Shown: piece after piece, positions 26,801-34,325 of the stretch | How the letters are laid out: each line of letters starts with the position of its first letter | How positions within the stretch are numbered: position 1 is the first letter of the stretch | Source of the DNA: Pseudomonas sp. GM79 | GTDB taxonomy: Bacteria > Pseudomonadota > Gammaproteobacteria > Pseudomonadales > Pseudomonadaceae | Length of the DNA: 64,000 nucleotides | Assembly (NCBI RefSeq): GCF_000282495.1 | Contig: NZ_AKJE01000095.1 | Span: forward strand, 19,809-83,808 | Reading direction: 5' to 3' | The notes under the pieces: generated by a model | Seen by the model: the letters and a program-made list of their open reading frames with translations, nothing else | The model's database searches: none | Told to the model about the DNA's origin: nothing | Made by a program: the position numbers and the translations under genes

Positions 26801-26845
26801 AGCTACTCACGTTCCAATCTGTCCCATCAGATGACACACATGTGA
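23825..26845 (+). CDS. TccC-like RHS toxin protein (Tc toxin C subunit)
   Basis: A 1006-residue protein. The ATG has AGGAGG eight bases upstream. The N-terminus (RTPTVSVKDPRGLNVATVSYYR, then RIYRQSYNAAGRPTISRDPRL) is that of insecticidal TccC proteins. RHS/YD repeats follow (FTYNSLYQLIEAT, YTYDPGGNLTTLVH, YVYDDAGQRRRK), then the RHS core (RYSGQERDATGLYYYGQRYY, WLNADPAGTADGLNLF, NPVRFVDLQGLAG), where TccC proteins cut themselves near residue 657. The last 349 residues are a Gly/Ala-rich hydrophobic part (about 660-860), a KPSKGGGP linker and a final domain of about 130 residues that I do not recognise. No TcA or TcB gene and no immunity gene is adjacent. Confidence 0.9.
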   Translation: MHTRTPTVSVKDPRGLNVATVSYYRDTPGETAEPRIYRQSYNAAGRPTISRDPRLFKLLETEPDARPNLMTVFSLTGAPLYSDSVDAGSRLTLSGVAGQNLIGWDSLLTQVRTEYDLLLRPVKTVEQAQGTPARNRSFYTYGDNTPEFASHNQCGQLIRHDDSAGTMHFNDFALTGGVSSQTRHFLTALDEPDWPADEAQRDLLHEAGDGAVTRTGYNALGDTVSQEDAQGNVQFSDLNVAGQLGQIRLKLSGQTHDTLLLSDIRYNAFANIVRQTAGNGVISENRYDPQDGRLLEISAGLAGQPLLQHLLYRYDPVGNILSINDMAQRIRFFRNQKIEPVSTFTYNSLYQLIEATGWQRINTQNGPQEPVFASPPDPGQLENYRQTYTYDPGGNLTTLVHSAASHSWTQQMAISKYSNRGLAQRADGGLPGEDEITAGFDANGNKRQLQPGQDLSWSLNNRLRRVDQVVRENAPDDSELYVYDDAGQRRRKIRLVHSGSSTRTHETRYLPDLEIRQAPRETLHVISVQAGRCAVQVLHWTSGGPGADQYRYSLSNHLGSNTLELGQHAELISEENYSPYGGTSWWAGPDKVQASYKTRRYSGQERDATGLYYYGQRYYAHWWGRWLNADPAGTADGLNLFAMVHGNPVRFVDLQGLAGIDTVKAVGATAARELPSALIAAAVQYAVTAFLSPMSVGVTIAGATAGAITGGISGYASANWAQSAVSVDDPDSWWPLLAKVGGAALGAALGAAPSLLGILDPKGNTAAVTQIGSTFGTAFRELSSQYLAHAGSSNPSVGRADFVTGLASMGTVGVVGGAMGFGGSVLFGAEPSGKALQSILAGSTATAAGAAGASGVRGLRGTPTKPSKGGGPTFDPSKAVVGYSSRHFFSSLGQIANLAVAQIPGYSGLDLNTQAAVSRAISSAIGDLRSTFVTTATPGLIAELGQTSWDLEKNTVGTGITREGVPTSSNAAYDPAATEFLYMTSETTRRQRSYSRSNLSHQMTHM

Positions 26846-26865
26846 ACGCAGCGGCTGTATCGCTA

Positions 26866-27309
26866 TCAACGAGAAGGCGGTTGTTCCCCCAACGGAACAA
26901 CCGCCATGGTCAGCCGCGACACACAACTGGCCTTCCCTTCATCACTGCTCAACCGAATATCCCAGACATGGGTAGTGCGACCGATGTGAATCGCCTTGGC
27001 CACCGCCGTCACTCGCCCACTGCGCAGGCCGCGTAAATGGTTGGCGTTGATTTCCAGGCCCACGCAATAAAACTTGCTGGCGTCGATGCACAGGTAACTG
27101 GCCATCGAGCCGACGGTTTCGGCCAACACCACCGAGGCGCCGCCGTGCAGCAAACCAAATGGCTGATGCGTGCGATGGTCGATGACCATACTGGCAGTCA
27201 GGGACTCATCATCGAAGGCTTCAAAGCGAATATCCAGCACTTCGCTGATGGTATTTTTCCCGATTGCGTTCAACTGCTCGACGTTGGGAATGGTGCGCCA
27301 CAGACTCAT
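26866..27309 (-). CDS. PaaI/YdiI-type hotdog thioesterase
   Basis: A 147-residue single hotdog domain. The ATG follows AAAGGA by eight bases. The family block HQPFGLLHGGASVVLAETVGSMASYL includes the catalytic-helix Glu (LAETVGS) as in YdiI/MenI; later parts are VGLEINANHLRGLRSGRVTAVAKAIHIGRTTHVWDI. It should hydrolyse acyl-CoA or aroyl-CoA esters. It begins 33 bases after the acyl-CoA ligase stop codon on the same strand, so the two likely act on the same CoA esters or balance each other. Confidence 0.9.
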   Translation of the reverse strand: MSLWRTIPNVEQLNAIGKNTISEVLDIRFEAFDDESLTASMVIDHRTHQPFGLLHGGASVVLAETVGSMASYLCIDASKFYCVGLEINANHLRGLRSGRVTAVAKAIHIGRTTHVWDIRLSSDEGKASCVSRLTMAVVPLGEQPPSR

Positions 27310-27341
27310 CGTTACGTTCCTTTGTTGGAGTTGTTCGTGGC

Positions 27342-29009
27342 TCAATCCTGCCACAGCACCGCCTCGCTACGCTCGCTCCATTCTTCGAAGCGCGCACCGT
27401 AAACTGCTTCGATCATGTTGCGCTTGATCTTCAGGGTCGGTGTCAGGAAGCCGTTTTCCACCGCCCAACTGTCCTTGACCACCACCAGCCGACGCAAGCG
27501 CTCATGCCTGTCGAGGACGCCGTTGACCTCCTCCAGCAGTTTTTCCAGGCTTGAATGTAAGCCCGCCCGGGCCGATCCCTTCGCGTCCTGCTGACCGACT
27601 GCCGACAAAACGCACAAACCCAGTGGTGCGCTCAGCCCATCGCCAACCACGCACACTTGTTCGATCCGCGCATGCACCGCCAGGCGATTTTCAATCGGTG
27701 CCGGGGCAACGTATTTGCCTTTGCTGGTTTTGAATATTTCCTTCAGGCGCCCGGTCAGGCGCAGGTTGCCTTCGGCATCTTCCTCGCCCTTGTCACCGGT
27801 ACGCAGGAAACCGTCCTCGGTGATGGCTTCGGCGGTTTTCCCAGGCTCCTTGAAATAGCCGAGCATGGTCGCGCCGCTGCGCACCAATACTTCGCCGGAC
27901 GGCTCGATGCGCACTTCGACTTCCGGGCATGGCTTGCCGATCCAGCCGGGTTTGTTCTGGCCTGGCAGGCCGATGTGGGAATAACCGCAGCTTTCGGTCA
28001 TGCCGTACACCTCCAGCACATCCAGCCCCAGTTTTTGGTACCAGAGCAGCAAGGTCTGCGGCACGGGCGCAGCACCGGACAAGGCAATGCGCAAGGCGTC
28101 CAGCCCCAGCCCGGCAAGGACTTTGTGCCCTACCCGTTTGCCAATGAACGGCAAGCCGAGCAGGAAGTCGAGGCGTTTTGCCGGGATCTTGCTGTAGACG
28201 CCCATCTGGAATTTGGTCCAGATTCGCGGCACGCCGAACAGCGCGGTCGGCCGGGCACGTTTTAGATCAGTGAGAAAGGTATCGAGGCTCTCGGCAAAAA
28301 ATACCGTTTGCCCGGTATAAATCGACGCCAACTCGACAAACATCCGTTCGGCGACGTGGCACAGCGGCAGGTAGGACAGCAGGCGATCGGACTCATTCAG
28401 GCCAAATAACTGCGTGCCACGAGTGGTGGCAAAGCCCAAGTTGCCAAAACTGTGCATCACGCCTTTGGGTTGGCCCGTGGTGCCAGAGGTGTAAATAACA
28501 GTCGCCAGTTGATCGGCGGTGGGTTTGGGGTCGTCCTGAATCGGCGAACTGCGCTGCAGATCGGCCCAGCTGAAATCGAAAGTGCCGGCCGGGCACAGCG
28601 GCAGGCTGATGGTTGGCAGGTCGGATCTGACCCCGGCGGACATGCCCGGCCAGTCATCCAGCTTGCCAATGAACACCAGTGCAGCTTCGGAATGATCGAG
28701 CACCTGGGCCACGGAATCGGCGGTCAGATTGGGATACAGCGGCACCGAGACATGCCCGGCCATCCAGATCGCCAGGTCGGCGATGATCCAGTGGGCGCAG
28801 TTTTTCGAGATCAGCGCGATGTGGCTGCCTTGTGGCAATTCGCGAGCCCGCAGCCAGTGAGCGGCACAGCGCGCCTGATGGCCGACGTCGGCCCAGGTCA
28901 ACGTTTCGACCTGGCCGCCCCCCGTCGGCTGAACCAGAAAGCGCTGGCGGGGATGACGGGTTTCACGCTCGTAGAAGGCGTCCAATGGCAAACGGAAAGT
29001 AGCAGACAT
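27342..29009 (-). CDS. AMP-binding acyl-CoA synthetase
   Basis: A 555-residue ANL-superfamily ligase starting at MSATFRLPLDAFYERE with GGAG upstream. Motifs: the P-loop VIYTSGTTGQPKGVMHS, the A5 core EVYGMTESCG, the A7 motif FLRTGDKGEEDAEGNLRLTGR and A8 LKEIFKTSKGKYVAPAPIEN. The layout resembles bacterial long-chain fatty-acid-CoA ligases of the FAA1-like/FadD15 group, so a medium- or long-chain fatty acid is the likely substrate. It pairs with the downstream thioesterase; I recall the same pair as PA1617-PA1618 in P. aeruginosa. Confidence 0.9.
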   Translation of the reverse strand: MSATFRLPLDAFYERETRHPRQRFLVQPTGGGQVETLTWADVGHQARCAAHWLRARELPQGSHIALISKNCAHWIIADLAIWMAGHVSVPLYPNLTADSVAQVLDHSEAALVFIGKLDDWPGMSAGVRSDLPTISLPLCPAGTFDFSWADLQRSSPIQDDPKPTADQLATVIYTSGTTGQPKGVMHSFGNLGFATTRGTQLFGLNESDRLLSYLPLCHVAERMFVELASIYTGQTVFFAESLDTFLTDLKRARPTALFGVPRIWTKFQMGVYSKIPAKRLDFLLGLPFIGKRVGHKVLAGLGLDALRIALSGAAPVPQTLLLWYQKLGLDVLEVYGMTESCGYSHIGLPGQNKPGWIGKPCPEVEVRIEPSGEVLVRSGATMLGYFKEPGKTAEAITEDGFLRTGDKGEEDAEGNLRLTGRLKEIFKTSKGKYVAPAPIENRLAVHARIEQVCVVGDGLSAPLGLCVLSAVGQQDAKGSARAGLHSSLEKLLEEVNGVLDRHERLRRLVVVKDSWAVENGFLTPTLKIKRNMIEAVYGARFEEWSERSEAVLWQD

Positions 29010-29108
29010 GCGACTTGCTCCATTATTTTTTGTCTGGAGCAAGCGTAGTCAACCAAGCAAGTGCTTGGTTGACTATTTCATATAAAAAATCAGGAGCAAC
29101 ACAACCCT

Positions 29109-29198
29109 TGTGGGAGCGGGCTTGCTCGCGAAAGCGGTGTGTCAGGCGACATTGCTGCCGACTGACACTCCCTCTTCGCGAGCAAGCCCGCTCCCACA
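29109..29198. repeat. REP inverted pair, GTGGGAGCGGG type
   Basis: Full arms with an asymmetric inner part (AAAGCGGTGTGTCAG against CTGACACTCCCTCTTCG), the same asymmetry as the copies at 38394 and 40497. It separates sixA from the acyl-CoA ligase start. Confidence 0.92.
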
Positions 29199-29218
29199 TT
29201 AGCCCGGTTTCTTCAGGC

Positions 29219-29671
29219 CTAAGGGTGCTTGATGCCGTTAAGCTTCATCGACCCGATCAGCAGTTCATTGTTCTCAAGCTCAGCCAGGCCGGCGGTGCTG
29301 ACTTTTTCCGGTGGATGGCCGGCGCCGTGCTGCAGATAGCTCAGCAAGTTGCCCACCAGCGGATTGTGACTGACCAACAGGACTTCACTCACCGATACGA
29401 GCTGCTCCGCCACCTTGTCCGGATCGGTATCCGGGGTCAGCCAGTCGACCGTGCGGATCTCCGGCGCGAAACCGAGCGCCGTGCGCACAATTTCTGCCGT
29501 CTCCTGCGCTCGCTGATAAGGACTGGCATAAATGGCAGTGAGCGGCTGGCCGATCAATTCCGCCGCAGCACGCAACACCTCTTCACGGCCGTGGGCGGTC
29601 AATGTCCGCTCGGAGTCGGGGCGAGTACCGTGAGGTTCGGCTTCACCATGACGCAATACCCAGAGTTTCAT
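29219..29671 (-). CDS. sixA: Phosphohistidine phosphatase SixA
   Basis: A 150-residue histidine phosphatase. The RHG motif is at residues 7-9 (MKLWVLRHGEAEPHG); the second His lies in VLLVSHNPLVGNLLSYL, and YASPYQRAQETAEIV supplies the conserved Arg. SixA removes phosphate from His of Hpt domains (ArcB) or of the nitrogen PTS protein NPr in E. coli. Its ATG overlaps the stop codon of the DUF4389 gene (ATGA), so translation is coupled. A link to the PA1611-like kinase near by is conceivable but untested. Confidence 0.93.
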   Translation of the reverse strand: MKLWVLRHGEAEPHGTRPDSERTLTAHGREEVLRAAAELIGQPLTAIYASPYQRAQETAEIVRTALGFAPEIRTVDWLTPDTDPDKVAEQLVSVSEVLLVSHNPLVGNLLSYLQHGAGHPPEKVSTAGLAELENNELLIGSMKLNGIKHP

Positions 29672-30015
29672 AGCTTCGGTTCCTCATCTCGGGCCGGGTG
29701 CGGTGCTGGCGCCACAACGTGCGGGGCTTCACCTTCCGGTGTACGCGGCGTCGGCCAGTCGGCGAACGGCCAGGGCTTCTGGTCGCTGTGAAAGCTGCCG
29801 AAACGACCGATCTGCGCCAGAAACTGGCTCAGACTGTCGCCGAAATTCATCAAGCTGGCGCTCGGTGCGCCATAAATCAAACGATAGATCAGCTGTACAA
29901 ACACCACCGCACCGAGGATCAATTGCGCCACTTGCCACACCAGCACATAGACAATCATCCACAGCACCCGCAGCAGGATGGATTCGTACTTGGCTTCTAC
30001 CTTCGGATCATTCAT
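29668..30015 (-). CDS. DUF4389 membrane protein
   Basis: A 115-residue protein with two membrane helices (about 14-45, LRVLWMIVYVLVWQVAQLILGAVVFVQLIYRLIYG), the conserved NFGDSLSQFLAQIGRFGSFHSDQKPWPFADWP that defines DUF4389, and a Pro/Glu-rich tail. Function unknown. It lies between gpsA (31 bases upstream) and sixA (coupled), in the order I recall for this region of the P. aeruginosa genome. It is probably cotranscribed with gpsA and sixA. Confidence 0.85.
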   Translation of the reverse strand: MNDPKVEAKYESILLRVLWMIVYVLVWQVAQLILGAVVFVQLIYRLIYGAPSASLMNFGDSLSQFLAQIGRFGSFHSDQKPWPFADWPTPRTPEGEAPHVVAPAPHPARDEEPKL

Positions 30016-30045
30016 GTTTCGCTCCCTGCCCTGTAGATGGGGTAT

Positions 30046-31071
30046 TTAGTTGAAACCGCTGGTGGAGATAAAATCGACGTCGGTTTTAGGCTCGGCACGC
30101 ATCAGTAGACCGATGACCTGCTCCAGCGTGCGCCCTTCGAAGAGGATGGCATGCAATCCGGCGACCAGCGGCATATACACGCCTGCTTCCTGCGCCTTGG
30201 CCTTGAGTACCTTCAGGGTGTTCACGCCTTCGGCGACTTCGCCAAGACGCGTCACCGCATCCTCAAGGCTCAAACCCTGGCCGAGGGCAAACCCGACCTG
30301 GTAATTCCGGCTTTTGGGCGACGAGCACGTCACGATCAAGTCGCCCACGCCCGCCAGCCCAAGGAACGTCATCGGGTTGGCACCCTGATTCACCGCGAAG
30401 CGGGTCATTTCCGCCAATGCCCGGGTGATCAGCATGCTCTTGGTGTTTTCACCCATGCCCAATGCCACCGCCATGCCGGCGATGATCGCGTAAACGTTTT
30501 TCAACGCCCCGCCCAACTCCACGCCATAGCGGTCGGCGCTGGCGTACACACGAAAGGTCTTGCCGTGCAGCGCTTCCTGGACCCGTTGGCAAAGCTCTTC
30601 GTCTTCGCTGGCGACCACCGTGGCGGTCAGGGCGTGCTCGGCGATTTCACGGGCCAGATTCGGGCCCGACAGCACGCCGATGCGCGCTTGTGGGGCGATT
30701 TCTTCGAGGATCTCGCTCATCAGCTTGAACGTATGGGCTTCGATGCCTTTGGTCAGGCTCACCAGCAGTTTGCCGCTCAAACGTTCGGCGTGAGGGACCA
30801 GCACCGCGCGCAACGCGCTGGACGGCAGCGCGACGAAGCACAGGTCGCAGGCCTCCAGGGTGGCTTGCAGGTCTGTGACCGCTTCCACTGCCGGAAGAAT
30901 CTTGATGCCTTTGAGGTAACGCGGGTTCTCACGATTGACCCGAATGGCCTCGGCCTGTTCCGGGTCGCGCATCCACATCCGGACCTGATGCCCATTCTCG
31001 GCCAACAGATTAGCCACGGCGGTACCAAAACTTCCGCCTCCCAGGACCGCAATTGGGCGCTGTTCAGTCAT
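30046..31071 (-). CDS. gpsA: Glycerol-3-phosphate dehydrogenase [NAD(P)+] GpsA
   Basis: A 341-residue soluble enzyme that makes sn-glycerol 3-phosphate from dihydroxyacetone phosphate for phospholipid synthesis. The start is the ATG of MTEQRPIAVLGGGSFGTAVANLL, whose Rossmann glycine motif is at residues 11-16; the ribosome-binding site is weak. Catalytic Lys regions are in LTKGIE and ELGGALKNVYAIIAGMA, with GVGDLIVTCSSPKSRNYQVG further on. First gene of the gpsA-DUF4389-sixA run. The divergent TonB-receptor set begins about 200 bases away. Confidence 0.97.
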   Translation of the reverse strand: MTEQRPIAVLGGGSFGTAVANLLAENGHQVRMWMRDPEQAEAIRVNRENPRYLKGIKILPAVEAVTDLQATLEACDLCFVALPSSALRAVLVPHAERLSGKLLVSLTKGIEAHTFKLMSEILEEIAPQARIGVLSGPNLAREIAEHALTATVVASEDEELCQRVQEALHGKTFRVYASADRYGVELGGALKNVYAIIAGMAVALGMGENTKSMLITRALAEMTRFAVNQGANPMTFLGLAGVGDLIVTCSSPKSRNYQVGFALGQGLSLEDAVTRLGEVAEGVNTLKVLKAKAQEAGVYMPLVAGLHAILFEGRTLEQVIGLLMRAEPKTDVDFISTSGFN

Positions 31072-31267
31072 ATGCAATCCGTTAATCCATACCAGTGGCG
31101 ATGCCGGCATTATACGGAGCGGCCCGGTCGCGGCCAGCCCCAGCATCAATTACCGACACTTGTAGGAAGAAGACCAAGAAAACCGAGGAAAATGCCCATA
31201 ACGTGACTGGAAAAGTCTTTGCGCTCGGTTAACATGCGCGCCAACTAACCGCTATCAAGGCCGTGCC

Positions 31268-33391
31268 GTGTCTTTTGGCTTTCCCCGTGCTCGCTCGCCG
31301 CTGGTATTGGCGCTGATCTTCAGCTCGCCATTGCTGGCCGACGATCTGTTCCTCGACAATGATCCGCTGCCGCAAGTGCTGACCGCAACGCGCCTGAAGC
31401 AATCGCCTGCGGCCGTGCCGGGAAGCATGACGGTGATCGACAGTGAACTGATCAATGCCAGCGGCGCGCGGGATATCAGCGAGCTGCTGCGGCTGGTGCC
31501 GGGGATGATGGTCGGCAATATCAGCGGCAATCAGGCGGCGGTGAACTATCACGGCACCAATGCCAGTGAAGCGCGGCGCATGCAGGTGTTGATCGACGGC
31601 CGCTCGGTGTACCGCGCCGGCCTGGCCACGGTGGACTGGAGTGATATTCCGGTGGCCATGGAAGACATCGAGCGCATCGAGGTTTTCCGTGGCCCGAACA
31701 CCGTCAGCTACGGCGCCAACGCGCTGATGGCGGTGGTCAATATCATCACCCGCAAACCGGCCGACAGCCACGGCACGCGGCTGAAAATCACCCGTGGCCA
31801 GCGCGGTATCAATGATTTCTACGCTAGCCAGGGCATGGGTTGGGACAGCGGCGACTTGCGTCTGTCGTTGTCCGGGCAACAAGATGATGGCTTCGACTCG
31901 GATCGCACCGGCGCCGATTACCGCGACAGCCGTCGCTTGAACCGCTTCAGCCTCGCCGTCAGCCAGACGCTCAATGACAACCAGAGCATCGACTGGCAAC
32001 TGAATGCCAAGGACGGGACCAACCAGCGGCCCTATACCTACCGTCCGGTGTTCTCTGGGATTACCGCCGCCGGGAACAATTCCGACGTCATCGCCAAGGA
32101 TTATGCCGGCTCGCTGCGTTGGAACCTGGACATCAATCCCGATCACAGCCTTTATGTTCAAGGCTCGGCGCAACACTGGGATCGCCAGCAAACCTGGCGT
32201 GCCTGCGACGCCGAGGTCTCGTTCAGCCCGGAACTGACCCAACTTTGGCAGCTCAATCCCAATTACACCGAACGTCTGGCGCGCAACATCGCACGTTTCG
32301 CCGGCCTCGGCGCGCCCCCCGGCACAGCGGCGGAACAAGCCCTGGCCAATCAGGTTCTGACGCAATGGCGAAACGGCGCCAGCAAAACGCTGTGCGGCGA
32401 CATTGACCAGAGCGCCCGGGAATCACGCTATGACCTCGAACTGCAAGACACGCTCAGCCTGTCCGACAGTCTGCGGCTGGTCAGTGGCATGAACTATCGT
32501 TACGACCGGGCAAATTCCGAGACCTACTTCAATGGCACGCTCGACGACACCACCTGGCGGGCGTTCGGCCAACTCGAGTGGCGCGCCACCGAACACTGGT
32601 TGTTGCAGGGCGGTGCGATGTACGAAGACACGCAATTGACCGGCAACTCGCTGACCCCGCGGGTGGCGGTCAATTACCTGATCAACCCGCGCCACGGCTT
32701 GCGCGCGGTGTATTCGGAAGCCATCCGTTCGCCGGACATGTTCGAGAACAACGTGAACTGGAGTTATCAGGTGACCAACCTGAAGCCCAGTGCCTACGGC
32801 CAGTCCAGCGCCCGCTATTTCGTCAAGACCCGTGGCCCGGGCGACCTCGAACAAGAACGCATGCGCTCTCGGGAATTAGGCTACAACGGCTACTTCGCAG
32901 AGTGGGGGCTGGCGGTCGATGTGAAGCTGTTCTACGACGAAATCACCGGCATGATCAGCGAACCACTGCGCAACAACCAGTACATCGCCAGCAACTCGAA
33001 CAGCTCGCGCTTCACCGGGACTGAAACCCAACTGGATTGGCGCGTCAGCAGCACCGATCGTTTGCGCCTGACCTATGCCTATGTCGATGCCGAAGCCAGC
33101 AACCCGCTGGATGCACAACAGACTGCGCGCAACAGCGGCTCCGCCGGTTGGCTACGCAGCTGGGGCCAAGGCTGGAACAGCGCGCTCTTCTACTATGGTG
33201 CCGATGCCCTCAATGGGTATCGCTTCGAACGGGTCGACACCCGCATCGCCAAACGCATCGGTTTGGGCAAAGCCAATCTGGAGCTGGCCGGGGTCCTCCA
33301 GCAACGCCTCGACAATCAGCCCACCACTTTCGTCGACAACAACTACGACGATCGCCGAGTGCTCTACTTCAGCGCGGAGCTGGAGTTCTAA
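31268..33391 (+). CDS. TonB-dependent outer-membrane receptor
   Basis: A 707-residue receptor. It starts at GTG with AAGG seven bases upstream; residues 1-24 are a short signal peptide. The plug domain (about 40-160) has PQVLTATRLKQSPAAVPGSMTVID, ARRMQVLIDGRSVYR, DIERIEVFRGPNTVSYGANALMAVVNIITRKP. The rest is a 22-strand barrel ending in YFSAELEF, the usual C-terminal aromatic. The ligand is unknown: no Fur box or cobalamin riboswitch is visible in front. The periplasmic binding protein gene starts one base after the stop codon and the hybrid kinase follows, suggesting a combined uptake-and-sensing unit. Confidence 0.92.
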   Translation: MSFGFPRARSPLVLALIFSSPLLADDLFLDNDPLPQVLTATRLKQSPAAVPGSMTVIDSELINASGARDISELLRLVPGMMVGNISGNQAAVNYHGTNASEARRMQVLIDGRSVYRAGLATVDWSDIPVAMEDIERIEVFRGPNTVSYGANALMAVVNIITRKPADSHGTRLKITRGQRGINDFYASQGMGWDSGDLRLSLSGQQDDGFDSDRTGADYRDSRRLNRFSLAVSQTLNDNQSIDWQLNAKDGTNQRPYTYRPVFSGITAAGNNSDVIAKDYAGSLRWNLDINPDHSLYVQGSAQHWDRQQTWRACDAEVSFSPELTQLWQLNPNYTERLARNIARFAGLGAPPGTAAEQALANQVLTQWRNGASKTLCGDIDQSARESRYDLELQDTLSLSDSLRLVSGMNYRYDRANSETYFNGTLDDTTWRAFGQLEWRATEHWLLQGGAMYEDTQLTGNSLTPRVAVNYLINPRHGLRAVYSEAIRSPDMFENNVNWSYQVTNLKPSAYGQSSARYFVKTRGPGDLEQERMRSRELGYNGYFAEWGLAVDVKLFYDEITGMISEPLRNNQYIASNSNSSRFTGTETQLDWRVSSTDRLRLTYAYVDAEASNPLDAQQTARNSGSAGWLRSWGQGWNSALFYYGADALNGYRFERVDTRIAKRIGLGKANLELAGVLQQRLDNQPTTFVDNNYDDRRVLYFSAELEF

Positions 33392-33392
33392 G

Positions 33393-34325
33393 ATGCAACA
33401 TCGCCCGTCACCGAAGACGCCAACCCTTGGCCGCCTGCTGGCGGGGTTGTGCCTGGTGTTTATCGGGCTGCTGTGCAGTCTGCCGGCACGGGCCGCCGAC
33501 ATTCTGCTGACTGGCGCCGAGGACAATCCCGGCGTGCAGTCTTTCGTTCAAGCCCTCAGCGAGTTGCGCCCCACCGACAATGTGCGCTTCCAGCCTGTCG
33601 CCAGCCTGCCGGCGCCAGGCCAATTGCCCGTCGGCACCCGCCTGGTGCTACTCGACTTGCCCAGCCTCGACTGGCGCTTGCAAGACGCCCAAGGCCCGGC
33701 GACGCTGGTGTTGCGCATCAGTCGTTTGCAAGCCCATCAACGCTTGGGCAATGACCTGCCATCGCACCTGAGCCTGCTCTGGAGCGATCCGCCGCTGCAC
33801 CGACAGTTGCGCCTGACCCGACTGCTCCTGCCTGAGGCCCGCCGGGTCGGTGTGCTTTTCGACAGCCACAGCGAATTCCTTTTGAAAGAACTGCGTCAGG
33901 CTGCCCTGCCCTTGGGCCTTGAAGTGGTCACCGAGCGTTGGGATAACACCCATGACAGCCGCCCCTTACAGGCCCTGCTGAAAAACAGTGACGTGCTGTT
34001 GGGCCTGGACGACCCTGATCTGTACAACCCGAAAACCGTGAAAAACTTGCTGCTCAGCAGCTATGCCCGGCAACTGGCGTTGATCGGTCCCAACGCAGCC
34101 TTTGTCAGGGCCGGTAGCCTGGCCAGTACTTACAGCGACCAGAACGATTGGCTGAAGATTCTCGACGAACTGCTCGACCGCCCCTCGAGCACCTGGCCAC
34201 GCGCACTTTATCCGCAACACTTCAAGGTCTTAAGCAACCCGCAAGTGGCTCGTTCACTGAGTATTGAACCGATGAATGAAGCCTCTGTCGCAACACAGCT
34301 GGCCGAAGGAGAACGCCGCCCATGA
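33393..34325 (+). CDS. Periplasmic substrate-binding-like protein of the receptor/kinase set
   Basis: A 310-residue exported protein; residues about 14-35 are the signal segment (AGLCLVFIGLLCSLPARAA). The mature part looks like a type I periplasmic binding fold of the ABC-substrate-binding family (RLLLPEARRVGVLFDSHSEFLLKELRQAALPLGLEVV, then NSDVLLGLDDPDLYNPKTVKNLLLSSYARQLALIGPNAAFVRAGSLASTYSD). No ABC permease or ATPase is adjacent, so it may serve as a sensor input rather than a transporter. Its stop overlaps the kinase ATG (ATGA), giving translational coupling. Confidence 0.8.
   Translation: MQHRPSPKTPTLGRLLAGLCLVFIGLLCSLPARAADILLTGAEDNPGVQSFVQALSELRPTDNVRFQPVASLPAPGQLPVGTRLVLLDLPSLDWRLQDAQGPATLVLRISRLQAHQRLGNDLPSHLSLLWSDPPLHRQLRLTRLLLPEARRVGVLFDSHSEFLLKELRQAALPLGLEVVTERWDNTHDSRPLQALLKNSDVLLGLDDPDLYNPKTVKNLLLSSYARQLALIGPNAAFVRAGSLASTYSDQNDWLKILDELLDRPSSTWPRALYPQHFKVLSNPQVARSLSIEPMNEASVATQLAEGERRP

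Noticed and set aside
26846..27341. Possible immunity gene after the RHS toxin
   Set aside because: The DNA there encodes a hotdog thioesterase on the other strand, with catalytic block and start site intact; nothing else fits.
31072..31267. Fur box or cobalamin riboswitch in front of the TonB receptor
   Set aside because: I looked for a GATAATGATAATC-like sequence and for the riboswitch core and saw neither in the 196 bases before the start.
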